From positions 1-23,677 of the forward strand of contig CARQVR010000053.1 in the NCBI GenBank assembly GCA_949051815.1: a DNA stretch of 23,677 nt. Direction: 5' to 3'. Of this stretch, positions 14,895-21,777 are shown piece by piece. Each line of letters begins with the position of its first letter. Position 1 is the stretch's first letter. The position numbers were made by a program, and so were the translations under genes. This DNA is from an uncultured Lachnospiraceae bacterium (GTDB taxonomy: Bacteria; Bacillota; Clostridia; Lachnospirales; Lachnospiraceae). The notes beneath the pieces were generated by a model, which was not told the origin of the DNA, searched no databases, and worked only from the letters and a program-made list of their open reading frames with translations.

Positions 14895-15308
14895 TCAGTC
14901 GACGTCAATATCGTCCGCGTCGATATTTAACGTGTTCAGCGTGCGCCGTTTTCTTCTGGCCACCTCAGAAGCGTGCAGGATGTAGTCCTTGACCTCCTTC
15001 GCATGTCTGATGTGCGAAAGATATAGCTGGGGATGCGTATTGTCGCCCGTATAGCACGCCACCGTGCCAAGCCCGAATATGCGCTCCCCCAGACTGGTCT
15101 TGAGCTCCACGTCCTGCACCTTATATAAATAACAGTCGTTTTCTGTCGTGTTGAGCAGTCCCGCGTTAATCGTGATCACGCGCTCGTTCACTCTGTACTT
15201 TGTAAAGGTAAAGGGCAGGCCGAAAAACACCCAGCGCTTGCGTTCCACATACTCCCGCCCGTCTTCCCTTTCTTCCATGTCTTTCGTTTCGTCTCTGTAT
15301 TCTTCCAT
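14895..15308 (-). CDS. PH-like (bPH2) domain protein
   Basis: The roughly 137-residue protein has a very charged N-terminus (EEYRDETKDMEEREDGREY), then a single domain from about residue 20 to 112 with alternating beta pattern: WVFFGLPFTFTKYRVNERVITINAGLL, CYLYKVQDVELKTSLGERIFGLGTVACYT, and a final helix HIRHAKEVKDYILHASEVARRKR. The YRVNERVITINAGLL...Y.YKVQDVE pattern matches bacterial PH domains of the YdbS/YdbT kind, but without the membrane helices usual there, so it is probably cytoplasmic. The start is uncertain: ATG at 15308 (5 bases after GGAGG) is preferred, with 15320, 15350 and 15362 also in frame. Confidence 0.72.
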   Translation of the reverse strand: MEEYRDETKDMEEREDGREYVERKRWVFFGLPFTFTKYRVNERVITINAGLLNTTENDCYLYKVQDVELKTSLGERIFGLGTVACYTGDNTHPQLYLSHIRHAKEVKDYILHASEVARRKRRTLNTLNIDADDIDVD

Positions 15309-15392
15309 AAATCCCTCCATGCCTGCGCTTCTTTGCGAAGGCAGTCTCATACTCTTTTTCATTTCTTCGTCCGTTTTGCAATGTCTACGCTA

Positions 15393-15421
15393 AGTGTATC
15401 ACATTCACCCCTATTTCACAA
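15393..15421 (-). promoter_or_regulatory. Candidate promoter of the PH-like gene
   Basis: On the minus strand TTGTGA (15416-15421), 17 bases, TACACT (15393-15398). It lies about 85 bases before the chosen start codon. Confidence 0.5.
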
Positions 15422-15460
15422 TCTTCACTCTTCACATTTGACCCCGTCCTTTTATCCCAC

Positions 15461-15489
15461 TTGCGTCCCCCCTTCCTTTATGCTATGAT
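15461..15489 (+). promoter_or_regulatory. Promoter of the nitroreductase gene (extended -10)
   Basis: TTGCGT (15461-15466), 17 bases, TATGAT (15484-15489), with TG at 15481-15482 making an extended -10. AGGAGG (15532-15537) precedes the ATG at 15545 by 7 bases. Confidence 0.65.
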
Positions 15490-15544
15490 ATACAAAATAT
15501 AGTAAGCAGAACATAAACACACCACATCATAAGGAGGACGCTGC

Positions 15545-16087
15545 ATGACCGCTAAAGATTGTATCGTAGGGCGCAGAAGCATACGGAAATTTAAGGCAGA
15601 CGCCGTTTCCCATGAGCTTTTGTCCGGGATCATCGAAACCGCTTCCTACTCTCCGAGCTGGAAGCACACACAGATCACCCGCTACATAGCCGTAGAGGGC
15701 GCATTGAAGGACAAGATCGCGAAAGAGTGCACTTCCCTGTATCCCCCTAACGGTGATATCATTGCGGCGGCTCCCGTGCTGATGGCCGTTACCGTTATCA
15801 AAAACCGCAGCGGTTATGAGCGCGACGGTTCATTCAGCACCCCCCGCGGCGACGGCTGGCAGATGTACGACGCCGGTATCGCATCCCAGAGCCTCTGCCT
15901 AGCAGCATACGAACAGGGGCTTGGTTCCGTGATTCTTGGTCTCTTTGACCAGAACGAAGCGGAAGCTCTGTTACAGATTCCTGAGGACAGGGAACTTGTA
16001 GCGCTCATCCCGATCGGCTATCCCGATGAGACGCCTGCTGCTCCCCGCCGGAAACCCGTGGACGAGTTGTTATCTTATATGTCATAA
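15545..16087 (+). CDS. Nitroreductase family protein
   Basis: This 180-residue protein is a short FMN-dependent nitroreductase-fold enzyme. It shows the FMN-phosphate contact motif GRRSIRKF (8-15), the segment ETASYSPSWKHTQ (about 31-43) that lines the flavin site, SQSLCLAAYEQGLGSV and ALIPIGYPDETP in the C-terminal half. Such enzymes use NAD(P)H to reduce nitroaromatics, quinones or enones; the physiological substrate is unknown. It has its own promoter and ends only 3 bases before a strong terminator that separates it from pyrB. Confidence 0.88.
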   Translation: MTAKDCIVGRRSIRKFKADAVSHELLSGIIETASYSPSWKHTQITRYIAVEGALKDKIAKECTSLYPPNGDIIAAAPVLMAVTVIKNRSGYERDGSFSTPRGDGWQMYDAGIASQSLCLAAYEQGLGSVILGLFDQNEAEALLQIPEDRELVALIPIGYPDETPAAPRRKPVDELLSYMS

Positions 16088-16090
16088 ATC

Positions 16091-16127
16091 AAAAATAGAA
16101 GAGATTTTTTCTCTTCTATTTTTTTGG
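16091..16127 (+). terminator. Strong intrinsic terminator, possible pyrB attenuator
   Basis: Arms AAAAATAGAAGAG (16091-16103) and CTCTTCTATTTTT (16111-16123) pair perfectly over 13 bp with loop ATTTTTT, followed by more T. It starts 3 bases after the nitroreductase stop codon and ends about 30 bases before the pyrB start, leaving little room for a separate pyrB promoter behind it. Confidence 0.85.
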
Positions 16128-16156
16128 ACCATACAGCAAAGGAGTGATAAATCTTT

Positions 16157-17077
16157 ATGAGACATTTAATGAACCCGCTTGATTTTTCTGTGGAAGAACT
16201 GGACAGGCTCTTTGATCTGGCCGGCCGGATTGAAGCCGATCCCGCCAGATACGCCCATGCCTGCGACGGCAAAAAACTGGCCACCTGCTTTTATGAGCCG
16301 AGCACACGCACACGCTTAAGCTTCGAGGCTGCCATGCTGAATCTCGGCGGACAGGTTCTTGGCTTTTCTGACGCGGCCTCTTCTTCCGCCGCAAAAGGCG
16401 AGAGCGTTTCCGACACCATCCGTATCATTTCCTGCTATGCGGACATCTGCGCCATGCGCCATCCCAAGGAAGGCGCGCCCATGGTAGCCGCGGAACGCTC
16501 CGGCATTCCCGTGATCAACGCAGGGGACGGCGGCCACCAGCATCCCACCCAGACCCTCACGGATCTGCTCACCATCCGTTCCCTGAAAAAGAGGCTCGGC
16601 GGCTTTACCATAGGACTGTGCGGCGACCTGAAATTCGGAAGAACCGTGCATTCCCTCATTAACGCCCTGATCCGCTACAACGATATCCGCTTTATCTTTA
16701 TCTCCCCTGAGGAGTTGAAGGTGCCCGACTATATCACGGACATGCTGACGGAAAAGAAGGTGCCCTATGAGGAAGTCATCCGTCTGGAAGACTGTATGCC
16801 TGAGCTTGATCTCCTCTATATGACCAGGGTGCAGAAGGAGCGTTTCTTTAATGAAGAGGACTATGTCCGGTTAAAGGACTTTTACATTCTGGACAAGACA
16901 AAGCTGTCGGCTGCAAAGGAGGACATGCTGGTCCTTCATCCCCTGCCCCGGGTGAACGAAATCTCCGTGGAGGTGGATGACGACCCCCGCGCCGTCTATT
17001 TCAGGCAGGCGCAGTACGGCGTCTACGTGAGAATGGCGCTGATCCTGACGCTCCTCGGCATCGAGGGCCGAGTTTAA
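16157..17077 (+). CDS. pyrB: Aspartate carbamoyltransferase, catalytic subunit
   Basis: PyrB condenses carbamoyl phosphate with aspartate in pyrimidine synthesis. The 306-residue protein has the carbamoyl-phosphate signature FYEPSTRTRLSFE (45-57), the active-site lysine in SAAKGESVSDT (about 80), GDGGHQHPTQTLTDLLTI, and the aspartate-binding RVQKERF and HPLPRVNEI segments. Length and sequence type match the E. coli-like class B enzyme that pairs with a regulatory subunit, which is encoded next (pyrI). An AAAGGAG lies about 12 bases before the ATG. No PyrR-binding loop consensus was seen between the terminator and the start. Confidence 0.96.
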   Translation: MRHLMNPLDFSVEELDRLFDLAGRIEADPARYAHACDGKKLATCFYEPSTRTRLSFEAAMLNLGGQVLGFSDAASSSAAKGESVSDTIRIISCYADICAMRHPKEGAPMVAAERSGIPVINAGDGGHQHPTQTLTDLLTIRSLKKRLGGFTIGLCGDLKFGRTVHSLINALIRYNDIRFIFISPEELKVPDYITDMLTEKKVPYEEVIRLEDCMPELDLLYMTRVQKERFFNEEDYVRLKDFYILDKTKLSAAKEDMLVLHPLPRVNEISVEVDDDPRAVYFRQAQYGVYVRMALILTLLGIEGRV

Positions 17078-17167
17078 ATAACAGTTGTTTTGAAATTATC
17101 CCGACGGAAACTGTCGGAAACCGCTGCCCCTTATATCTTATAGAACAGAGAAAGAAGGTATCGCCGT

Positions 17168-17605
17168 ATGTTAAATGTAGGAAAAATTGAGGAGGGCTTC
17201 GTGCTCGACCATATTGAAGCGGGCAAAAGCCTTGAAATTTATCATCACCTGAAACTGGATAAGCTGGACTGTACGGTGGCGATCATCAAGAACGCCCGCA
17301 GCAATAAAATGAAAAAAAAGGATATCCTGAAAGTAGAGTGTGACATCAACACACTGAATCTGGACATCCTTGCCGTAATCGACCATAACATCACCGTCAA
17401 TGTCATCAAAGACGGAGAAATCGTAGATAAGAAGGAGCTTGTGCTCCCCCGCGAAATTCACAACGTACTAAGATGCAGAAATCCGCGCTGCATTACCTCC
17501 ATCGAGCAGGAGCTGCCGCACATTTTCGTACTGGCGGATGAAGAAAAGGAAATCTACCGCTGTAAATACTGCGAAGAAAAGGCGGGCAATTCCTCTACGT
17601 GGTAA
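17168..17605 (+). CDS. pyrI: Aspartate carbamoyltransferase, regulatory subunit
   Basis: PyrI dimers join PyrB trimers and bind CTP and ATP to tune activity. The 145-residue protein has the N-terminal allosteric domain (1-97; IEAGKSLEIYHHL and KNARSNKMKKKDILKVE) and the C-terminal zinc domain with four cysteines, C103 and C108 (CRNPRC) and C132 and C135 (CKYC). It is 90 bases downstream of pyrB in the same direction; a small CCGAC/GTCGG hairpin (17101-17117) lies in the spacer. Its last 11 bases overlap the end of the convergent HD-GYP gene. Confidence 0.95.
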   Translation: MLNVGKIEEGFVLDHIEAGKSLEIYHHLKLDKLDCTVAIIKNARSNKMKKKDILKVECDINTLNLDILAVIDHNITVNVIKDGEIVDKKELVLPREIHNVLRCRNPRCITSIEQELPHIFVLADEEKEIYRCKYCEEKAGNSSTW

Positions 17606-18356
17606 GCGCGCAGCCGCTCTGCGCTTTCTCCTCAAGCGCGCCTCTTGCCTCACGCAGGCAAAGCAGGAGCCTTGGAGAAAACTGGCCGCAGTCGCCACGT
17701 ATAATCATATCGTAAGCCTCTGCGGGCGTGTACGCGCTCTTATAGCAGCGTTCGCTGACCAGCGCATCGTATACGTCCGCAAGAGAAACGATCTGTGCGG
17801 CGATGGGGATTTCCTCACCTTTCAGTCCATCGGGATATCCCTTCCCGTCGTAACGCTCGTGGTGGAAGCGGCAGATTTCATAGCCCGCTCTGCCGTATTC
17901 CCCTTCCTGCATATCTCCCAGCATCGCAATGATCTCACACCCCTTCGTGGTGTGCGTTTTCATCACCTCAAATTCCTGCGCGGTAAGTTTTCCGGGCTTT
18001 AAAAGAATGGCGTCCGGAATCGCGATTTTTCCCACATCATGCAAAGCAGCCGCCGCTGTAATCACATCGACGGCTTCCTGATCCAGTTGATATTCCGGGC
18101 ACGCCTGTGCCAGATGCTCCGCAAGGATTCTGGTAAACGCCTTCACACGCTTCACGTGATCGCCGGACTCCAGATTCCGAAACTCCACCACGCTGCTGAG
18201 GGTTTCTATGATACGTTCATTCAACCGCCGCAGTTCCAGCGCCTGCTGTCGCAGCACGCTGGTCTGCAGCTTTACCAGTTCCTCCAGATGGCGCTTCGTA
18301 TCGTATCCTGCGCCACTCTTATCATTCGTGCGTGAAATTACGCCCGAATTTTTCAT
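17595..18356 (-). CDS. HD-GYP domain protein, stand-alone
   Basis: The roughly 253-residue protein has a helical, probably coiled-coil N-terminus (about 20-58, RHLEELVKLQTSVLRQQALELRRLNERI) and then an HD-GYP domain: SGDHVKRV near 65, LHDVGKIAIPDAILLKPGKLT (105-125), HTTKGCEII, HHERYDGKGYPDGLKGEEIPI (165-185) and SLADVYDALVSERCYK. HD-GYP domains are metal-dependent phosphodiesterases that usually split cyclic di-GMP; all the usual metal ligands and the GYP signature are present. No receiver, PAS or membrane domain is attached. I start at the second ATG (18356), 6 bases after an AGG; the first is at 18362. It follows pnp on the same strand, with repeat copy C in between. Confidence 0.88.
   Translation of the reverse strand: MKNSGVISRTNDKSGAGYDTKRHLEELVKLQTSVLRQQALELRRLNERIIETLSSVVEFRNLESGDHVKRVKAFTRILAEHLAQACPEYQLDQEAVDVITAAAALHDVGKIAIPDAILLKPGKLTAQEFEVMKTHTTKGCEIIAMLGDMQEGEYGRAGYEICRFHHERYDGKGYPDGLKGEEIPIAAQIVSLADVYDALVSERCYKSAYTPAEAYDMIIRGDCGQFSPRLLLCLREARGALEEKAQSGCALTT
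17604..17630 (+). terminator. Possible pyrI terminator inside the convergent gene
   Basis: AAGCG and CAG (17604-17613, with a CG bulge) pair with CTG and CGCTT (17619-17626) around CCGCT, followed by TTTCTCC. It begins at the pyrI stop codon and lies within the last codons of the HD-GYP gene. The T-run is short. Confidence 0.35.
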
Positions 18357-18377
18357 TATCATCCTGCCTTCATTTTA

Positions 18378-18452
18378 TGCGGAGAATGCCGCTTTTCAGG
18401 CATTCTCCCAAGCGAGACCCCGTGCTTCCGGGTCAGCTTTTTTGACTTTGTC
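18378..18452 (-). repeat. Dispersed two-hairpin repeat, copy C
   Basis: In the pnp-HD-GYP spacer, read on the minus strand: CAAAGTCA-N7-TGACC (18432-18446 as a 4-bp hairpin), then CCCGGAAGCACGGGG, GTCTCGCTTGG, and a perfect 10-bp stem GGAGAATGCC/GGCATTCTCC (18381-18390 with 18399-18408) around an 8-base loop. The blocks and order match copy B. It ends about 20 bases before the HD-GYP start. Confidence 0.75.
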
Positions 18453-18487
18453 CCTGTCCTATGGGGCTTTAGAAGCACTTCCCGCGT

Positions 18488-20578
18488 TTAGACCTGTGCC
18501 ACATCCTTCATGGAGAAGCTGATTCTTCCCATCTTATCCTTGCCGAGGCATACCACCGTCACCTTGTCTCCAAGGGTCAGTACATCCTCCACGCGGTTGA
18601 TTCTCTCCTTCGCGATCTTGGAGATATGAACCATGCCTTCCTTGCCCGGCGCAAACTCGATGAACGCGCCGAACTCCTTGATGCTCACTACGGTACCCTG
18701 GAAGATCTGTCCCTCCTCAAAGTCCGTGGTAATCATCTTGATCATATCCACAGCCTTGTCCATCATGTCGTGCTCCGTGCCGCATACGGAAACCTGACCT
18801 TCGTCGTTGATGTCAATTTTCACGCCCGTGCGCGCAATGATCTCATTGATGGTCTTGCCGCGCTGGCCAACCACGTCACCGATCTTATCGGGATCAATCT
18901 GGATAGAAATGATCTTAGGCGCATAGGGGCCAACCTCCTTGCGGGGTGCAGCGATGGCAGGACTCATGCAGTTTGCCATGATGAACTCTCTCGCCTCGCG
19001 GCATCTGCCGATTGCCCCTTCCACGATAGCCCTGGTCAGACCGTGGATCTTAATATCCATCTGGATCGCCGTGATACCGTCATGGGTACCGGTCACCTTA
19101 AAGTCCATATCGCCGAAGAAGTCCTCAAGACCCTGAATATCTGTCAGCAGTACGAAATCGTCGTCCGTGTCACCCGTTACCAGACCGCAGGAGATACCTG
19201 CCACCATCTTCTTAATCGGCACGCCCGCCGCCATCAGCGACATGCAGGACGCACAGGTGGATGCCATGGAGGTGGAACCGTTGGACTCGAAAGTCTCCGA
19301 AACGGTACGGATTGCATAAGGGAACTCTTCCTCAGAAGGAAGCACGGGAAGCAGCGCCCTCTCCGCCAGCGCGCCGTGACCGATCTCTCTTCTGCCCGGT
19401 CCTCTGCTCACCTTCGTCTCACCCACGGAGTAGGACGGGAAATTGTAGTGGTGCATATATCTCTTACCCGTAATATTCGGGTCTAAGCCGTCCACCTTCT
19501 GCAGTTCCGAAAGGGGAGCCAGCGTACATACGTTGCAGATCTGCGTCTGTCCTCTCGTAAACATGGCGGAACCGTGCACTCTCGGAATGATGTCCACCTC
19601 AGCCGCAAGCGGTCTGATCTGGTCTAAGGCTCTGCCGTCGGGACGCTTGTGATCCTTTAAGATCATCTTGCGCACGGTCTTTTTCTGATACTGGTACACC
19701 GCCTCGCCGAGCACTGCCAGATAGTCCTCGTTCTCCGCGAAAGCCTCCTCCAGTCTCGCCGTGATATTTCTGATATTCTCCTCGCGCACCTGCTTCTCGT
19801 CGGTGAAGACAGCCGTCTCCATCTCCTCTGGCGTCACGATTTTTTTCATGTCCTCAAACATCTGCTCCGGAACCGCGCAGCTCTCGTAAGTGTGCTTGGG
19901 CTTTCCTACCTCCGCCACGATCTGGTTGATGAACGCAATCAGTGTCTGGTTGATCTCATGGGCCTTGTAGATCGCCTCGAGCACCTTCGCCTCGGGCACC
20001 TCGTTGGCGCCGGCCTCAATCATCATCACCTTCTCCGCAGTGGACGCCACCGTCATTTTCAGGTCACCCTTGTCCCACTGCTCCTGAGAGGGATTAACGA
20101 TCAGCTCGCCGTCCACCATACCCATCTGCGTCATCGCGCAGGGACCCGCAAAGGGGATATCCGAGATACATGTGGCAATGGCCGTACCGATCATCGCCAC
20201 CAGCTCCGGACGGCAGGCGGGATCCACGCTCATCACCAGATTGTTTAAGGTCACGTCGTTGCGGTAGTCCTTCGGGAATAAAGGACGCATGGGGCGGTCG
20301 ATCACGCGGCTTGTGAGAATCGCGTTCTCGGAGGGCTTGCCCTCTCTCTTGTTAAAGCCGCCGGGAATCTTGCCTACAGAATAAAACTTCTCCTCGTACT
20401 CCACACTGCATGGGAAGAAATCAATACCGTCCCTGGGTTTATCGGAGGCCGTCGCCGTGGATAACACGGTGGTCTCACCATACTGCATAAATGCGCAGCC
20501 GTTTGCCTGTTTGCCGACTCTGCCGATGTCTACCCGAAGGGTACGTCCGGCGAGTTCTAAGGTGTAACTCTTGTACAT
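18488..20578 (-). CDS. pnp: Polynucleotide phosphorylase
   Basis: PNPase degrades RNA 3' to 5' with phosphate, giving nucleoside diphosphates. The 696-residue product is complete: first RNase PH domain (about 10-140), helical linker, second RNase PH domain (about 310-535) with FTRGQTQ and the catalytic FFGDMDFKVTGT segment, a KH domain (about 555-610; IGDVVGQRGKTINEI with a GQRG loop) and an S1 domain to the end (GTVVSIKEFGAFIEF...KEGMVHISKI). An AGGAG lies 8 bases before the ATG. It follows rpsO, the classic rpsO-pnp order, but the 317-base spacer contains a terminator and a structured element, so expression is likely controlled separately from rpsO. Confidence 0.97.
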   Translation of the reverse strand: MYKSYTLELAGRTLRVDIGRVGKQANGCAFMQYGETTVLSTATASDKPRDGIDFFPCSVEYEEKFYSVGKIPGGFNKREGKPSENAILTSRVIDRPMRPLFPKDYRNDVTLNNLVMSVDPACRPELVAMIGTAIATCISDIPFAGPCAMTQMGMVDGELIVNPSQEQWDKGDLKMTVASTAEKVMMIEAGANEVPEAKVLEAIYKAHEINQTLIAFINQIVAEVGKPKHTYESCAVPEQMFEDMKKIVTPEEMETAVFTDEKQVREENIRNITARLEEAFAENEDYLAVLGEAVYQYQKKTVRKMILKDHKRPDGRALDQIRPLAAEVDIIPRVHGSAMFTRGQTQICNVCTLAPLSELQKVDGLDPNITGKRYMHHYNFPSYSVGETKVSRGPGRREIGHGALAERALLPVLPSEEEFPYAIRTVSETFESNGSTSMASTCASCMSLMAAGVPIKKMVAGISCGLVTGDTDDDFVLLTDIQGLEDFFGDMDFKVTGTHDGITAIQMDIKIHGLTRAIVEGAIGRCREAREFIMANCMSPAIAAPRKEVGPYAPKIISIQIDPDKIGDVVGQRGKTINEIIARTGVKIDINDEGQVSVCGTEHDMMDKAVDMIKMITTDFEEGQIFQGTVVSIKEFGAFIEFAPGKEGMVHISKIAKERINRVEDVLTLGDKVTVVCLGKDKMGRISFSMKDVAQV

Positions 20579-20638
20579 AGTCTTCTCTCTCCTTCTTCTC
20601 TCTTCTTTGCTCCCAGTTCATTCACACCAGTGTCCGGG

Positions 20639-20827
20639 TTCGCAAAACGAATCTCGTGATTGAGCGTTGCTCAATCGGTTCATCACGCGCCACTCGTAAA
20701 ATCGCACGTTCCGTGCTCCCCGCTGCTTCGCAGCTTCTTTTACTCGTGAGCGGGCGCTCCCTCAGCCCTTCATCGATATGTCAAATTCGTGCAAGCACGA
20801 TTTGCCATATCATTTCGGTCTGGATGA
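20639..20827 (-). repeat. Multi-hairpin element in the rpsO-pnp spacer
   Basis: This long non-coding spacer (20579-20895) is packed with inverted repeats. From high to low coordinates: a long stem GATATG...CATATC (20775-20811) with extension TTCATC/GATGAA; a three-way arrangement where CAC-GTAAAA (20691-20701) pairs with TTTTAC-GTG (20738-20748) and encloses GCACG-TTC-CGTGC (20704-20716) and GCTGC-TTC-GCAGC (20722-20734); and GATTGAGC-GTT-GCTCAATC (20658-20676). A short TTCG/CGAA stem lies at 20639-20651. I recall similar sequences between genes in other Lachnospiraceae, which would make it a dispersed repeat, but cannot check this. It could also be a pnp leader processed by RNase III. No pnp promoter was recognised. 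Confidence 0.6.
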
Positions 20828-20840
20828 ACTGTTATAACAG

Positions 20841-20882
20841 AAAAGCGGATTTAGGGTCGGACCTGCCAACCCTATCTCCGCT
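20841..20882 (-). terminator. Intrinsic terminator of rpsO
   Basis: On the minus strand the arms AGCGGA and TAGGGT pair with ACCCTA and TCCGCT (two stacked 6-bp helices with a small internal loop), followed by TTTT. It starts 13 bases after the rpsO stop codon. The T-run is short, so partial read-through into pnp is plausible. Confidence 0.75.
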
Positions 20883-20895
20883 CATCATCCCACAA

Positions 20896-21162
20896 TTATT
20901 TACGAAGTCCAAGTCTCTCGATCAGTGCACGATATCTCGCGATATCCTTCTCTTTCAGATAGCCGAGCAGGCCGCGTCTCTGACCTACCATTTTCAGAAG
21001 GCCTCTTCTGGAGTGGTGATCCTTCGGATTCTCTTTCAGATGCTCTGTCAGCTCCTGAATCCTCGCCGTCAGAACCGCTACCTGTACCTCAGGCGAACCG
21101 GTATCGCCCTCGGATCTTGCATACTCTTTGATAATTGCTGTCTTCTTTTCCTTAGAAATCAT
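20896..21162 (-). CDS. rpsO: 30S ribosomal protein S15
   Basis: The 88-residue protein matches S15 along its whole length: GDTGSPEVQVAVLTARIQELTEHLKENPKDHHSRRGLLKMVGQRRGLLGYLKEKD and the basic C-terminal helix RYRALIERLGLRK. S15 binds 16S rRNA helices h20-h22 early in small-subunit assembly. AAGGAG stands 6 bases before the ATG. A promoter and a structured leader, which may mediate S15 autoregulation, lie upstream, and a terminator follows. Confidence 0.98.
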   Translation of the reverse strand: MISKEKKTAIIKEYARSEGDTGSPEVQVAVLTARIQELTEHLKENPKDHHSRRGLLKMVGQRRGLLGYLKEKDIARYRALIERLGLRK

Positions 21163-21177
21163 AATTTCTCCTTTCCT

Positions 21178-21246
21178 TCAGGGGGTTACCCTGACAACCG
21201 CCTGACACCAAGAAGGGGTCGGAGTGTCCCGCCTCTGCGTGTCGGC
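21178..21246 (-). promoter_or_regulatory. Candidate S15-responsive leader of rpsO
   Basis: The leader holds TCAGGG/CCCTGA (21178-21183 with 21189-21194), a stem directly before the ribosome binding site. Upstream, GTGTC occurs twice on the plus strand (21224-21228 and 21239-21243), and both can pair with the single GACAC (21204-21208). The longer alternative also pairs GCC (21200-21202) with GGC (21244-21246). Such competing pairings are a common design of S15 autoregulatory leaders, but I do not recognise a named class. Confidence 0.4.
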
Positions 21247-21264
21247 TGAAATCCATACTTACAT

Positions 21265-21293
21265 ATTCTATCACAACGCTATTGTCTTGTAAA
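21265..21293 (-). promoter_or_regulatory. rpsO promoter
   Basis: On the minus strand TTTACA (21288-21293), 17 bases, TAGAAT (21265-21270). It gives a leader of about 95 bases before the rpsO start codon. Confidence 0.7.
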
Positions 21294-21340
21294 GCCTGTT
21301 TTCCAATCATGCTGAAATTGCCTGCTTCTTAGCTGCCTCC

Positions 21341-21715
21341 TCAGACGCTGCCCTGCCGGTACCCTTCTCCCATCTTCGCGATGATTTCATCGTACTGCCT
21401 GTACATCTTCTGCACTTCGTTCTCCAGAATATAATAATGGCGGACATAAGGAACCAGCAGCACGAGAAACGCCGCCACCACAAAAAACCAGCTTTCCGCG
21501 CCTTCCGTCCCCTGCGCCATCAGCAGGAAGGCCATTCCCACGGACAGCACGGCAAACAGCGCGAAGATCACCGTGACAATCAGATGCACCAGCCTCTCAT
21601 GCTGGAAAAATCCCACCTGCACAAGATGCTCCGTCCGGATCTTTTCCCAGTCTGCGTCTTTCTTTAGAAGCAGTTCATCCATATATTTCCGGTAAGTCAG
21701 TATACGCTTCTCCAT
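21341..21715 (-). CDS. Small two-helix membrane protein, function unknown
   Basis: The 124-residue protein has a charged N-terminal part (1-40, MEKRILTYRKYMDELLLKKDA), two hydrophobic helices (about 43-68 and 76-94) and a charged C-terminal tail beginning with YYILENEVQKMYRQYDEIIAKM that may form a coiled coil. Both ends are predicted to lie on the same side of the membrane, probably inside. I do not recognise a named family. It lies 62 bases behind the NlpC/P60 gene on the same strand, so it may be co-transcribed with it; that does not prove a joint function. Confidence 0.7.
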   Translation of the reverse strand: MEKRILTYRKYMDELLLKKDADWEKIRTEHLVQVGFFQHERLVHLIVTVIFALFAVLSVGMAFLLMAQGTEGAESWFFVVAAFLVLLVPYVRHYYILENEVQKMYRQYDEIIAKMGEGYRQGSV

Positions 21716-21777
21716 CTTTTCCTCTCTCCCGAAGCGTTCTGCGCCTGAAAGCGCTGCGACGCATCCGTCCGCCGTTC

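Noticed and set aside
16124..16156. PyrR-binding RNA before pyrB
   Set aside because: The space is too short and no PyrR consensus hairpin could be seen; only the terminator is present.
18363..18487. pnp terminator in the spacer before the HD-GYP gene
   Set aside because: The strong stem there is part of repeat copy C and is not followed by a T-run on the transcript, so I did not call it a terminator.
20639..20827. CRISPR array or tRNA in the rpsO-pnp spacer
   Set aside because: There are no direct repeats with regular spacers, and the hairpins do not make a cloverleaf with a T-loop GTTC-A motif in the right place.
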